Shown here in pieces: positions 29,201-39,817 of a stretch of DNA of 64,000 nt. Made by a program: the position numbers and the translations under genes. Below the pieces are notes generated by a model. It was not told where the DNA came from. It searched no databases and saw only the letters and a list, made by a program, of their open reading frames with translations. Origin of the DNA: Prado023 sp964418695 (GTDB taxonomy: Bacteria; Actinomycetota; Actinomycetes; S36-B12; CAIYMF01); assembly GCA_964418695.1 (NCBI GenBank), contig CAYQMN010000001.1, positions 124,001 through 188,000 of the forward strand, given 5' to 3'. The stretch's first letter is position 1. Each line of letters starts with the position of its first letter.

Positions 29201-31147
29201 GCGCACGTCACCCCCGTCGCCGACCCGATCGGCGACCTCGTGTCGCGCTTCGCCCGCACCCACGGCCCCTTCACCGCCGGCGAGCTGGCCGCCGCACTCG
29301 GCCTGCCGGTCTCGGCGCTGCTGCCTGCCCTGGCCACCCCGCGAGGGCCCACGACCCTTGTCGAAGGGCAGTTCCGCAGCGACGCCGCCGGTCGGCAATG
29401 GTGCCATCCCGACACGCTGCGGATGATCAAGCGGCGCTCGCTGGGCCTGCTGCGCCAGCAGCTGGAGCCGGTGCCGTCCGAGGCCCTGGCCGCGTTCCTG
29501 CCCCGCTGGCACGGCATCGGCACCCGTCGCACCGACCGGCTGCGCGGTACCGAGGGGGTGCTCGCCGCGGTGACCGCGATGGCCGGAGTGCCCCTGCCCG
29601 TCTCCGCTCTGGAGACCTCGATCCTGCCCGCGCGCGTCGTGGACTACCGCCGAGAGCTGCTCGACGAGCTGACTTCCACCGGCGAGGTCGTCTGGACCGG
29701 GTGCGGGTCGTTGCCGGGCGGCGACGCCTGGGTGGCGCTGGCCCCGGCCGAGCAGTCGTTCCTGCTGCCTCGGGACGAGCACCGCCCCGACACCGGACTG
29801 CCGGGCCGGCTGCTTGACCTGCTCGACCAGGGCGGGGGGTGGTTCCTCACCGATCTCGTCGCCCGACTGGACTCCCCCGGTGCGCACGGGGCGGCGGGTG
29901 CCCAGCGAGCGGCCTGTGCGGGCGACCGGCTCGACCCGTTGACGGAGCTGCCGCGGGGACGGCCATCCGATGCGCCGGGGACCGCCGGCGCGGGCGACCT
30001 GGCGGACGAGCGCACCACGCCACCCATCTCCGACGTGGTGCCGCGGCCTCTCCGCGGCGAGGTGGCTCGGCCCAATCCGGACCAGCTCGCGCGGGCCACC
30101 TCCGACGAGGTCGCGGAGGCGCTGCGCACGCTGCTCTGGGCCGGGTGGGTGTCCAACGACACGCTGGAGCCCCTGCGGGCGATCCGCGACCGGTCGCGCC
30201 CCAGCGCCCGGACCAGCCGGCCGGGTCAGCGGCTGGGCAGAGTCCCCCGCGGGCGCTACGCCGACCTCGCGCGCCCTCGCTCCCACGGGCCCACCGGCTC
30301 CCCGGTCGGTGTCCCGATCCACCGGTCGGGTGCTCAGCACCTGCCCGGCCGCTGGTTCGCCCTGCGCCCGCCCGTGCTGGCACCCGAGCAGCTGGCCGTG
30401 GCGACTGCCGAGGCCCATCTCGAGCGGCTCGGCCTGGTCACGCGCGGCGGCGTGCTCGCGGCCGGCACCGACGGCGGATTCGCGGCCGCCTACCGCCCCC
30501 TGGCGGCGATGGAGGAGCGCGGGATCGTCCAGCGCGTCCACGCCGTGGAGGGGCTGGGGGCTGCCCAGTTCGCCCTGCCCGGCGTGGTCGACCAGCTGCG
30601 TGAGGCGAGCCGAGCGCTCGAAGACGACAAGGGCGAGGTGGTCGTGCTGGCTGCGGCCGACCCCGCGAACGCCTGGGGCGCCGCCCTGGACTGGCCGGCC
30701 GTGACCGACCCGGGCTCGACCTTCGACCCGACCTTGGACCCGACCTTGGACCCGACCTTGGGCCCGACTTCGACCTCTCGCCCGGGCTCGGGCTCGGGCC
30801 AGGGCGCCGCCGCACCCGCGTCCGCCGCTCGCCATCGGCCCTCGCGCGCGGCGGGCGCCCACGTGGTGCTGGTGGGCGGCCGGCCCGTCCTGTTCGTCGA
30901 AAGAGGCGGTCACAGCCTGCTGTGGTTCGAGGCGGGGGTCGACGGGCAGGCAGCCGAGCAGCGGCTCGCCCACGCCGCGGCCGGCCTGCACGCCGCGGTG
31001 GCGGCCGGGCGCGTCGGGCCGCTGGCCATCACGCGCATCAACGGGCTGTCCGCCCTGGATGCCTCACCGACCGTGCGGCGCACGACCGAGGCACTGAAGG
31101 TGGCCGGATTCAGCCCGACGCCCAAGGGAGTTCGCGCCGCCGGGTGA
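26219..31147 (+). CDS. lhr: Lhr-type ATP-dependent DNA helicase
   Basis: A 1642-residue superfamily 2 helicase of the full-length Lhr class. In related bacteria Lhr is a 3'-5' single-strand translocase induced by DNA damage. Walker A APTGSGKT is at ~43-50, DEVH at ~163-166, and GLSATVSP is motif III. The helicase C domain includes HHGSVSREQR and LQRVGRAGHQVG. It is followed by the winged-helix/beta-barrel core and the long Lhr C-terminal half. Two inserts interrupt the C-terminal half: a variable Ala/Gly/Pro-rich stretch around residues 1220-1290, and a DPTL repeat near 1500-1520. The ATG at 26219 gives a natural N-terminus. Its promoter resembles that of recA. Confidence 0.94.
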   Translation: MDALAGFSAPTREWFAGAFAAPTQVQTRTWPVVRAGGNVLAIAPTGSGKTLAAFLWAIDRCLVPRDEPGVRVLYVSPLKALAVDVERNLRAPLVGIAARSRALGLEPPEVTVGVRTGDTPAAQRAAMLRRPPDILITTPESLFLLLTSRAREGLAEVETVIVDEVHALAGTKRGAHLAVSLARLDRLAGRPITRIGLSATVSPVGEVARFLGGDQPVEIIGSDEAKQWDVSIQVPVPDLADLPARAAEQGTVSDSVWPHVEARIVDLVEAHRSTIVFTNSRRLAERLTARLNEIHAEREAERGGGALAAPDGPPGARGQPAQMMAQSPTMRGAPLVLARAHHGSVSREQRTLIEDDLKTGRLRAVVATSSLELGIDMGLVDLVIQVEAPPSVSSGLQRVGRAGHQVGAVSQGVVIPKFRGDLLASAVVVERMRTGQLETLRVPANPLDVAAQQIVACVAMDDWQVADLLTMLRTTASFQTLTPAVMAAVVDMLSGRYPSDAFAELRPRLVWDRLTDTLHARPGAQRLAVTSGGTIPDRGLFAVHVPGGGRVGELDEEMVYESRVGDVVALGASSWQVVEITHDRVNVVPAPGAPGRVPFWRGDALGRPAELGQAIGAFTAELAAQGREAGLAWLAARGLDRWAAENLLDYLGEQSASGTGVPTDRTLVVERTRDELGDWRLVVLSPYGARLHAPWALLARERLSDRFGVDVSVQHGDDGLVARIPDLPDDDWLDDATACLFPPPEDVEAAVTRLIGGSALFASRFRECASRALLLPRPSPGRRSPLWLQRQRSAQLLTVAAEHPTFPIVLEAVRECLQDAYDLPALVELMQQVATRRVRVLQVSPPAPSPFTRSLLFGYVAEFLYEGDLPLAERRAAALTLDPVLLGELLGQADLRDLLDPAAIQEVQDRLQHLTPERRARGVEDAADLLRVLGPLTEDGARSRGVRPEWLDGLVDARRAFRTRIAGEQVTAAVEDAGRVRDGLGAPLPPGLAEAHVTPVADPIGDLVSRFARTHGPFTAGELAAALGLPVSALLPALATPRGPTTLVEGQFRSDAAGRQWCHPDTLRMIKRRSLGLLRQQLEPVPSEALAAFLPRWHGIGTRRTDRLRGTEGVLAAVTAMAGVPLPVSALETSILPARVVDYRRELLDELTSTGEVVWTGCGSLPGGDAWVALAPAEQSFLLPRDEHRPDTGLPGRLLDLLDQGGGWFLTDLVARLDSPGAHGAAGAQRAACAGDRLDPLTELPRGRPSDAPGTAGAGDLADERTTPPISDVVPRPLRGEVARPNPDQLARATSDEVAEALRTLLWAGWVSNDTLEPLRAIRDRSRPSARTSRPGQRLGRVPRGRYADLARPRSHGPTGSPVGVPIHRSGAQHLPGRWFALRPPVLAPEQLAVATAEAHLERLGLVTRGGVLAAGTDGGFAAAYRPLAAMEERGIVQRVHAVEGLGAAQFALPGVVDQLREASRALEDDKGEVVVLAAADPANAWGAALDWPAVTDPGSTFDPTLDPTLDPTLGPTSTSRPGSGSGQGAAAPASAARHRPSRAAGAHVVLVGGRPVLFVERGGHSLLWFEAGVDGQAAEQRLAHAAAGLHAAVAAGRVGPLAITRINGLSALDASPTVRRTTEALKVAGFSPTPKGVRAAG
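30717..30764 (+). repeat. In-frame 12-bp tandem repeats inside lhr
   Basis: Four tandem copies of CGACCTTGGACC-type units, the first and last slightly diverged, encode a TFDP/TLDP/TLDP/TLGP run in a linker. A multiple of three keeps the frame, so copy number could vary without breaking the gene. Confidence 0.85.
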
Positions 31148-31160
31148 AGCCCGGCGAACG

Positions 31161-31176
31161 TGCCCCTCGGGGGGCA
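31161..31176. terminator. Small hairpin downstream of lhr
   Basis: TGCCCC-TCGG-GGGGCA, a six-pair stem with a tetraloop 14 bases after the lhr stop. Weak. Confidence 0.35.
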
Positions 31177-31388
31177 GGTGGATCGACGGGGGGCCGGGCG
31201 ACACCGCAGCACGCAGGCACGCGGTCGGAGTCGCGATCAGCGAGGGGGCGGAGGAGTCGCTGACGCGAAGCGACGCGCGGAATCGCTGAAGCGTGACGCT
31301 GGAAGCAGGGGAACTCAGGGAGAAGCTCAGGCCAGGCACAGCGAAGATCGCAGTGGCGCCCGCCGGGGTGGGGCGAGGGCGTCGCGGG

Positions 31389-31655
31389 TCAGGCGGCCTG
31401 GGCGCGGGCGCCGAGGGCTGCTTCCTGCTCGGCGACCTCGTCACTCACCGAGCTCAGCAGCCCGGAGAGCGGCACGTCCAGGGCGTAGCAGATGGCCGCC
31501 AACAGCTCGCTGGACGCCTCCTTCTGGCCCCGCTCGATCTCGGAGAGGTAGCCCAAGGAGACTCGCGCCGCCGCGCTGACGTCGCGCAGGGTGCGACCCT
31601 GGTCCTGGCGGCGTCGGCGAAGCTCCTCGCCGATGACGCGGCGCAGGATCACCAT
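31389..31655 (-). CDS. clgR: ClgR-like XRE-family transcriptional regulator
   Basis: An 88-residue single-domain HTH protein. The HTH (RTLRDVSAAARVSLGYLSEIERG, given in part) is the ClgR/Xre type that activates clpP, clpC and other proteostasis genes in actinobacteria. The C-terminus ends in Ala-Ala (RAQAA), which resembles the AA tail that makes ClgR a ClpP substrate elsewhere. Position downstream of cinA and pgsA, near recA, is the usual one. The ATG at 31655 follows AAGGGGAA. Confidence 0.85.
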   Translation of the reverse strand: MVILRRVIGEELRRRRQDQGRTLRDVSAAARVSLGYLSEIERGQKEASSELLAAICYALDVPLSGLLSSVSDEVAEQEAALGARAQAA

Positions 31656-31854
31656 GGGAGTTCCCCTTCCGTTGCGCGCCAGGGTACAGGGCGGTCCCGT
31701 TCGGCTCGCCACAGGTTGAACGTCGTGTGGTCCACGGTTGTTCCGGCCAGCGCGGACGACCGTTCCCGCGGATCGGACTCCCGACGACCGACCCAGCCGG
31801 CGCCCGACCCAGCCGGCGCCCGACCCAGCCCCAGGGACCCAGCCGACCCCCGGC

Positions 31855-32403
31855 TCAGTCAGCATCCTCGGCCAGCCGGTCGCCCGCCGACCCGCCCTCG
31901 GCCAAACCGTCGCCCAGCCGGTCGGCCAGTAGCTCCAACGCCTCGTGCACCGTGGCGGCCACGATCTCAGGGCGCTCCCCGGTCAAGTGCAGCGACCGCA
32001 CGCTGGAGCCCCACCGATCGTGAACTACGAGGTAGACGGTCCCGACCGGCTTGCCGGAGGCCGATTCCGGGCCGGCCTCCCCCGTGGTGGCCACGCCGAC
32101 CTCGGCGCCGAAGGCCCGGCAGGCGCCCAGGGCCATCTGCTCGGCGACCCCTGGATCCACCGGCGTGGCCGTCGCGAGCAGCTGCTGATCGACTCCGAGG
32201 AGCTGCGCCTTCGCGCTCGTGGCGTACGAGACGATGCCGCCGAGGAGCACGTCGGACGATCCCGGGACCGACGTGACCGTGGCCGTCAGCAGTCCGCCCG
32301 TGAGCGACTCGGCGATCGCCACGGTGAGCTCGCGCCGCCTCAGCAGGGCGACCACACGATCCGCCTGCTCTGCCGTGGCGGCCGGAACCCAGCTCGGGCT
32401 CAT
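31855..32403 (-). CDS. cinA: CinA-family protein (nicotinamide-nucleotide amidohydrolase, PncC type)
   Basis: A 182-residue protein consisting only of the CinA C-terminal domain, which in PncC deamidates NMN in NAD recycling. Family motifs: IAESLTGGLLTATVTSVPGSS with its AESxTGG, GGIVSYATSAK, and ATTGEAGPESASGKPVGTVY. The last ~20 residues are a low-complexity Asp/Gly-rich extension. The start overlaps the pgsA stop (ATGA), giving the usual pgsA-cinA-clgR order. Confidence 0.92.
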   Translation of the reverse strand: MSPSWVPAATAEQADRVVALLRRRELTVAIAESLTGGLLTATVTSVPGSSDVLLGGIVSYATSAKAQLLGVDQQLLATATPVDPGVAEQMALGACRAFGAEVGVATTGEAGPESASGKPVGTVYLVVHDRWGSSVRSLHLTGERPEIVAATVHEALELLADRLGDGLAEGGSAGDRLAEDAD

Positions 32404-33335
32404 GCCGCAGGCGGCGGTCCGGGTACCGAGTCGGGCGGATCGACGGGGGCGCTCGGCCCGCCACCGGCTTCCTCGACCCCGGACCCCTCGACCCCGGACG
32501 CCCCGGACCCGGACCCCTTGACCCCGGTCGCCCCGGACCCGGACCCCTCGACCCCGGTCGCCTCAAGTCCGGCCGGCCCAGCGGCCGGCCCCGCCGCCGG
32601 CTGCCCCGCCGCGGACTGCGGACCGGCGTCCTGCGCGGCCAACTCCGCGCGCTCGGCTCGCACCTGGGCGCGATGGGCCTTGAGCTCCTTGGAGTCCCGC
32701 CGCGTCCGGTAGGCCCGGAACATGTAGTCGACGCCGGTGACGACCGTGAGCACCAGGGCGACGCCCATCACGATCGCGCGCGCCCACGTCAGCACGATCT
32801 GGTCGGGGGTGATGGGCAGCAGGAACAGGATGATGCCGCACATCTGGAACACCGTCTTGGCCTTGCCGCCTCGGCTGGCCGGGATGACCCCGTGCTTGAG
32901 CACGACGAACCGCACGAGGGTCACCCCGACCTCGCGCGCGACGATCAGGATGGTGACGATCCACCAGAGCTCGCCCAGCACGGACAGCCCGATCAGGGCG
33001 ACGCCGGTCAACGCCTTGTCGGCCAACGGGTCGGCGATCTTGCCGAAGGTCGTGACCAGGCCCTGGCGGCGCGCCAGGTACCCGTCCAGGTAGTCGGTGA
33101 TCGCCGCGACCACGAACAGCAGCGTGGCGGCCACCCGCGCGGTGGTGTCCTGGCCGTCGTCGTGCATGAGCAGCACCCAGAACACGGGGATGAGCAGGAT
33201 GCGCAGCAGCGTGAGCATGTTGGGCACGTTCCACAGCTGCGCCCAGCCGGTCACCACGCGCTCGCGACTCCACATGGCCGGACCCTCGACCAGGTCGTCG
33301 TCGAGGCCCGAGGGCTCAGGCGTGGGCCCGGCCAC
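32400..33335 (-). CDS. pgsA: CDP-diacylglycerol--glycerol-3-phosphate 3-phosphatidyltransferase
   Basis: A 311-residue inner-membrane enzyme that makes phosphatidylglycerol phosphate. The CDP-alcohol phosphotransferase signature is complete: Asp ~81, Asp84-Gly85, Ala88-Arg89, Gly ~98, Asp ~102 and Asp ~106. About five or six membrane helices span 40-215. The last ~95 residues are an unusual charged then Gly/Ser/Val-rich tail with repeated GVEGSGSGA-like units, absent from typical PgsA (~190-210 residues). The GTG at 33335 follows AAGGGAG. Coupled to cinA. Confidence 0.93.
   Translation of the reverse strand: MAGPTPEPSGLDDDLVEGPAMWSRERVVTGWAQLWNVPNMLTLLRILLIPVFWVLLMHDDGQDTTARVAATLLFVVAAITDYLDGYLARRQGLVTTFGKIADPLADKALTGVALIGLSVLGELWWIVTILIVAREVGVTLVRFVVLKHGVIPASRGGKAKTVFQMCGIILFLLPITPDQIVLTWARAIVMGVALVLTVVTGVDYMFRAYRTRRDSKELKAHRAQVRAERAELAAQDAGPQSAAGQPAAGPAAGPAGLEATGVEGSGSGATGVKGSGSGASGVEGSGVEEAGGGPSAPVDPPDSVPGPPPAA
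32460..32575. repeat. Imperfect tandem repeats in the pgsA 3' end
   Basis: Units built on CTCGACCCCGG and CCCCGGACCCGGACC recur about six times and encode the GSGSGATGVKG-like tail. In-frame and variable. Confidence 0.8.
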
Positions 33336-33389
33336 GCCCGGCTCCCTTCACGCACGCGCCCATTCGGGCAGGGTAGGCCACCGAACCCC

Positions 33390-36278
<2,889 letters not shown>

Positions 36279-36330
36279 GATCCCGGAGGTTACCGGCGCG
36301 AGCCCGGCGCACGGCCGCGCCGCGCTGATG

Positions 36331-38013
36331 TCAGGTCTCGACGACCACCGGAACGATCATCGGCCGGCGCCGGTGGGTGGAGCTGACCCAGCGGCCGACC
36401 GTGCGCCGCACGATCTGCTCCAGCGCGTGCGCGTCCTTGCCGCCCTGGGCCAGCGCCTCCTCCAGGGACCGGGTGACCAGCGGGAGCACGTCGGCCAGGA
36501 TCTCGGCGTCGTCCATGAACCCGCGCGCGTGCACCTCCGGCCCGGCGATGACCAGCCGCGAGTGCAGGTCCACCGCGACGAACACGGAGATGAACCCCTC
36601 CTCGCCCAGGATGCGCCGGTCCTTCAGCGAGGCTTCGGTGATGTCCCCGACCGAGGAGCCGTCCACGTAGACGTGCCCGCACTCGACCTCGCCCACGATC
36701 GCGGCCCGACCTCGGGCCAGGTCCACCACCGTGCCGTCCTCCGCGACCACCACGCGGTCGCGGGGCACCCCGGTGCGGATCGCCAGCTCGGCGTTGGCCC
36801 GCAGGTGCCGGGCCTCGCCGTGCACCGGCATCACGTTGCGGGGGCTGAGCAGGTTGTAGAAGTACAGCAGCTCGCCGGCCGAGGCGTGCCCGGAGACGTG
36901 GACCAGGGCGTTGCCCTTGTGCACGACCCGCGCGCCCAGCCGGGTCAGGCCGTTGATGACCCGGTTGACCGCGTTCTCGTTGCCCGGGATGAGGCTGGAG
37001 GCCAGGATCACGGTGTCGCCGTCGCCCACCGAGATCGGGTGGTCGCCGTTGGCGATCCGGGACAGCGCGGCCATGGGCTCGCCCTGGGAGCCGGTGCAGA
37101 TGAGGACCACCTGCTCGTCGGGCAGGCCCGCGAGATTGTCCGAGCTGACCACCAGCCCGGGGCGGATCTGCAGATACCCCAGGTCCTTGGCGACGTTCAT
37201 GTTGCGGACCATGGAGCGGCCCACGAAGGCGCATCGACGCCCGTGCGCGGCGGCGGCGTCGAGCACCTGCTGGATGCGGTGCACATGCGAGGCGAAGCTG
37301 GCCACGATGATCCGCCCGCCGGCGTTCTGGAACACGCGGTCCAGCACGGGGGCGATGTCGGCCTCGGAGGGCACGAAGCCGGGCACCTCGGCGTTGGTGG
37401 AGTCGACCATCGCCAGGTCGATGCCCTCGTCGGCCAGCCGGGCAAGCCCGCGCAGGTCGGTGATCCGCCCGTCCAGGGGCAGCTGGTCCATCTTGAAGTC
37501 GCCGGTGTGCACGACCGTCCCGGCGGCGGTGCGGATGCCCACCGCGAGGGCGTCCGGGATGGAGTGGTTCACCGCGAAGAACTCGCAGTCGAAGGGTCCG
37601 ATCCGCTCGCGCCGGCCCTCCTGGACCTCCATCGAGTACGCCTTGATCCGATGCTCGCGCAGCTTCGCCTCGGCCATCGCCAGCGTGAGCCGCGAGCCGA
37701 TCAGCGCGATGTCCTGGCGCATCCGCAGCAGGAACGGCACGGCCCCGATGTGGTCCTCGTGGCCGTGAGTGAGGATGACCGCCTCGACGTCGTCGAGCCG
37801 ATCGCGCAGATAGCCGAAGTCGGGCAGGATCAGATCGACGCCGGGCTGGGACTCCTCCGGGAACAGCACCCCGCAGTCGACGATCAGCAGTCGGCCGTCG
37901 ATCTCCAGGACGGCCATGTTGCGCCCGATCTCGCCCAGGCCACCCAGCGGCACGATCCGCAGGACGCCGGGCGCCAGCGGCGGCGGCCCGGCCTGGGCTG
38001 CCCGCGCGCTCAC
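36331..38013 (-). CDS. rnj: Ribonuclease J
   Basis: A 560-residue metallo-beta-lactamase/beta-CASP RNase with 5' exonuclease and endonuclease activity in mRNA decay and rRNA maturation. The metal-binding THGHEDH is at ~82-88. Further motifs are HTGDFKMD, the beta-CASP SFASHVHRIQQ and the C-terminal VHVSGHAS and PVHGEARHL. Length is typical. The GTG at 38013 overlaps the dapA stop by four bases, the standard actinobacterial dapA-rnj pairing. Confidence 0.96.
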   Translation of the reverse strand: MSARAAQAGPPPLAPGVLRIVPLGGLGEIGRNMAVLEIDGRLLIVDCGVLFPEESQPGVDLILPDFGYLRDRLDDVEAVILTHGHEDHIGAVPFLLRMRQDIALIGSRLTLAMAEAKLREHRIKAYSMEVQEGRRERIGPFDCEFFAVNHSIPDALAVGIRTAAGTVVHTGDFKMDQLPLDGRITDLRGLARLADEGIDLAMVDSTNAEVPGFVPSEADIAPVLDRVFQNAGGRIIVASFASHVHRIQQVLDAAAAHGRRCAFVGRSMVRNMNVAKDLGYLQIRPGLVVSSDNLAGLPDEQVVLICTGSQGEPMAALSRIANGDHPISVGDGDTVILASSLIPGNENAVNRVINGLTRLGARVVHKGNALVHVSGHASAGELLYFYNLLSPRNVMPVHGEARHLRANAELAIRTGVPRDRVVVAEDGTVVDLARGRAAIVGEVECGHVYVDGSSVGDITEASLKDRRILGEEGFISVFVAVDLHSRLVIAGPEVHARGFMDDAEILADVLPLVTRSLEEALAQGGKDAHALEQIVRRTVGRWVSSTHRRRPMIVPVVVET

Positions 38014-38921
38014 GCGGCGAAGCCCGCGACGCCGGCCTCGGCCAGATCGATCCGCAGCTGGGCGAGCTGCTCGGGGGTGGCGTCGACCAGCGGAAGCCGG
38101 ACCGGCCCGGCGGGCCGGCCCAGCTCGTGGAGCGCGGCCTTGGTGAGGATCGCCCCCTGGGTGCGGAAGATGCCGACGTAGGCAGAGATCATCGAGGCGT
38201 TCAGCTCGGCGGCCCGGATGTGCTGGCCGGCCAGGTGGGTGGCGATCATCTCCGCGATCCGGTTGCCGAGCAGGTGACCGACCACCGAGACCACCCCGAC
38301 CCCGCCCACCGACAGCAGCGGCAGCGTGAGCGCGTCGTCTCCGGAGTACCAGGCCAGACCGGTCCGCTCGATCACGGCGGCCGCGGCCGTGACGTCGCCC
38401 TTCGCGTCCTTGTTGGCCACGATCCGCGGGTGCTCGGCCAGCCGGGCGAACGTGTCGGACTCGATCGCCGTGGCCGTGCGGCCCGGGATGTCGTAGGTCA
38501 TGACCGGCAGGTCGGTGGCGTCGGCGATCGCGGTGAAGTGCCCGACCAGGCCGGCCTGGGGGGGCTTGTTGTAGTACGGCGTGACGATCAGCAGGCCGTG
38601 CGCGCCCGCCTCCTGCGCCGCCCGGGCCAGCTCGATCGAGTGGCGCGTGTCGTTGTTGCCGGCGCCGGCCACGATCGTGGCCCGGTCCCCCACCGACTCC
38701 AGAACCGCGCGGAGCACCTCGATCTTCTCCGAGTCGCGCAGGGTCGGCGCCTCGCCGGTCGTGCCGTTGACGATGAGGCCGTCGTTGCCGCCCTCGTCGA
38801 CCAAGTAGGCCGCCAGCTTGCACACCCCGTCGAGGTCGACGCCGCCGTCGGCGTCGAAGGGCGTGACCATGGCGGTGAGCATGCGCCCGAACGGCGCGGC
38901 ACTGGTGGGGTCTGCGGGCAT
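38010..38921 (-). CDS. dapA: 4-hydroxy-tetrahydrodipicolinate synthase
   Basis: A 303-residue aldolase-type enzyme that condenses pyruvate with aspartate semialdehyde, the first committed step to DAP and lysine. The Schiff-base Lys is ~171 (IVANKDAKGD), with NGTTGE (~52-57) and TPYYNKPPQ containing the catalytic Tyr. The ATG at 38921 was chosen over a GTG two codons upstream because a TAGTTT -10 lies exactly six bases before it, implying a leaderless message. Translationally coupled to rnj. Confidence 0.96.
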   Translation of the reverse strand: MPADPTSAAPFGRMLTAMVTPFDADGGVDLDGVCKLAAYLVDEGGNDGLIVNGTTGEAPTLRDSEKIEVLRAVLESVGDRATIVAGAGNNDTRHSIELARAAQEAGAHGLLIVTPYYNKPPQAGLVGHFTAIADATDLPVMTYDIPGRTATAIESDTFARLAEHPRIVANKDAKGDVTAAAAVIERTGLAWYSGDDALTLPLLSVGGVGVVSVVGHLLGNRIAEMIATHLAGQHIRAAELNASMISAYVGIFRTQGAILTKAALHELGRPAGPVRLPLVDATPEQLAQLRIDLAEAGVAGFAA

Positions 38922-38927
38922 GGGCAC

Positions 38928-38933
38928 AAACTA
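38928..38933 (-). promoter_or_regulatory. Predicted -10 element of a leaderless dapA transcript
   Basis: TAGTTT-N6-ATG. It decides the dapA start, because the alternative GTG at 38927 would abut the -10 itself. Confidence 0.5.
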
Positions 38934-39031
38934 CCGACCCGCGCCCGGCGGGGCACGCAACGCACCCCGGTTCACGCTGGTCTGGACGCTCAGCGCGTCG
39001 CCCGCCCGGCGCGGCCGCGGCCAGACCCGCC

Positions 39032-39715
39032 TCAGGCCGGGCTGATCAGGAACACCGGGGTGAGCTCGTCGCCCTGGCCCATCGGGTTGTCCAGCATGAC
39101 CTCGCGGGCCACCGCGTCGCTCATGATCATGTTCGCGCTGCGCCCGACGACCTCGACGTTGATGTTGTTCCCGTCGATCATGTAGGCCGCGCACCCGAAC
39201 CGGCGGGCCAGCTCGTCGCAGACCTCGTCGGGGCGCGGGTGCGGCAGCATCGCGTACTGGTCGAACGGCGGCATCGCGTCGGGGTTGAACCCGTCGATCT
39301 CGGAGATGTGGTGACCCGCGATCCGGTAGAAGTCTCCGCTGCGACGGAGCACGAACTTGCCCACGCCGCCGCCGATCACCGCCGCGATCATCCGCGGATA
39401 GCCGGCCGTCTCGATGGCGACCTGCATCTTCTTCGGGTGGCTGTAGCCGATGTCGCCGTTGTCGTTCTTGGTCACGTACTTGACGATCAGCCGCGCCAGC
39501 CAGGTGTCCTGCACGTCATCGATGTGGCGGACCTGGCCGGTGCAGATGGAGACGAACTTCTGCGACAGGCACAGCGTGGTCGCCGGCGTGATCCGCTCGG
39601 CGGCGTAGAGGGCGATCACCCCGGCCAGGTCCTCGCCGATGCCCACCTTGTGGGTCTTCACGGGATCACGGCGGTAGGTGGTGGCGCCGACGGCTCGGGT
39701 GGAGATCGCAGTCAC
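39032..39715 (-). CDS. Coenzyme F420-0:L-glutamate ligase (CofE)-like protein
   Basis: A 227-residue protein resembling the F420_ligase (CofE/FbiB N-terminal) family. Seen: HKVGIGEDLAGVIALYA near 23-39, TLCLSQKFVSICTGQVR near 47-63 (family VVVAQKIVSKAEG-like), AAVIGGGVGKF, and DEVCDELARRFGCAAYMIDGN, given in part. CofE adds glutamates to F420-0. No other F420 gene is in the window, and several residues differ from true CofE, so an F420-unrelated amide ligase is possible. GTG start with TAGGTT six bases upstream (leaderless). It lies between thyX and dapA. Confidence 0.7.
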   Translation of the reverse strand: MTAISTRAVGATTYRRDPVKTHKVGIGEDLAGVIALYAAERITPATTLCLSQKFVSICTGQVRHIDDVQDTWLARLIVKYVTKNDNGDIGYSHPKKMQVAIETAGYPRMIAAVIGGGVGKFVLRRSGDFYRIAGHHISEIDGFNPDAMPPFDQYAMLPHPRPDEVCDELARRFGCAAYMIDGNNINVEVVGRSANMIMSDAVAREVMLDNPMGQGDELTPVFLISPA

Positions 39716-39721
39716 GGGAAG

Positions 39722-39727
39722 AACCTA
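39722..39727 (-). promoter_or_regulatory. Predicted -10 element of the CofE-like gene
   Basis: TAGGTT-N6-GTG, leaderless spacing. No ribosome-binding site is present. Confidence 0.45.
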
Positions 39728-39756
39728 CCCACGAGCAGCCCCAAGTTTCGCCCGGT

Positions 39757-39794
39757 TGTCAGTCCAGAGGCATCGGATGGCCCGTGGACTGACA
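39757..39794 (-). terminator. Hairpin terminator downstream of thyX
   Basis: TGTCAGTCCA and TGGACTGACA are a perfect 10-bp inverted repeat 24 bases past the thyX stop. Confidence 0.55.
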
Positions 39795-39817
39795 GCCGAC
39801 GGGCGGGGCGCACCGGT

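Noticed and set aside
39755..39777. TTGTCAGTC-N8-TCGGAT resembling a RecA-NDp promoter on the plus strand
   Set aside because: It is one arm of the thyX terminator hairpin, its -10 part is poor, and no plus-strand gene follows.
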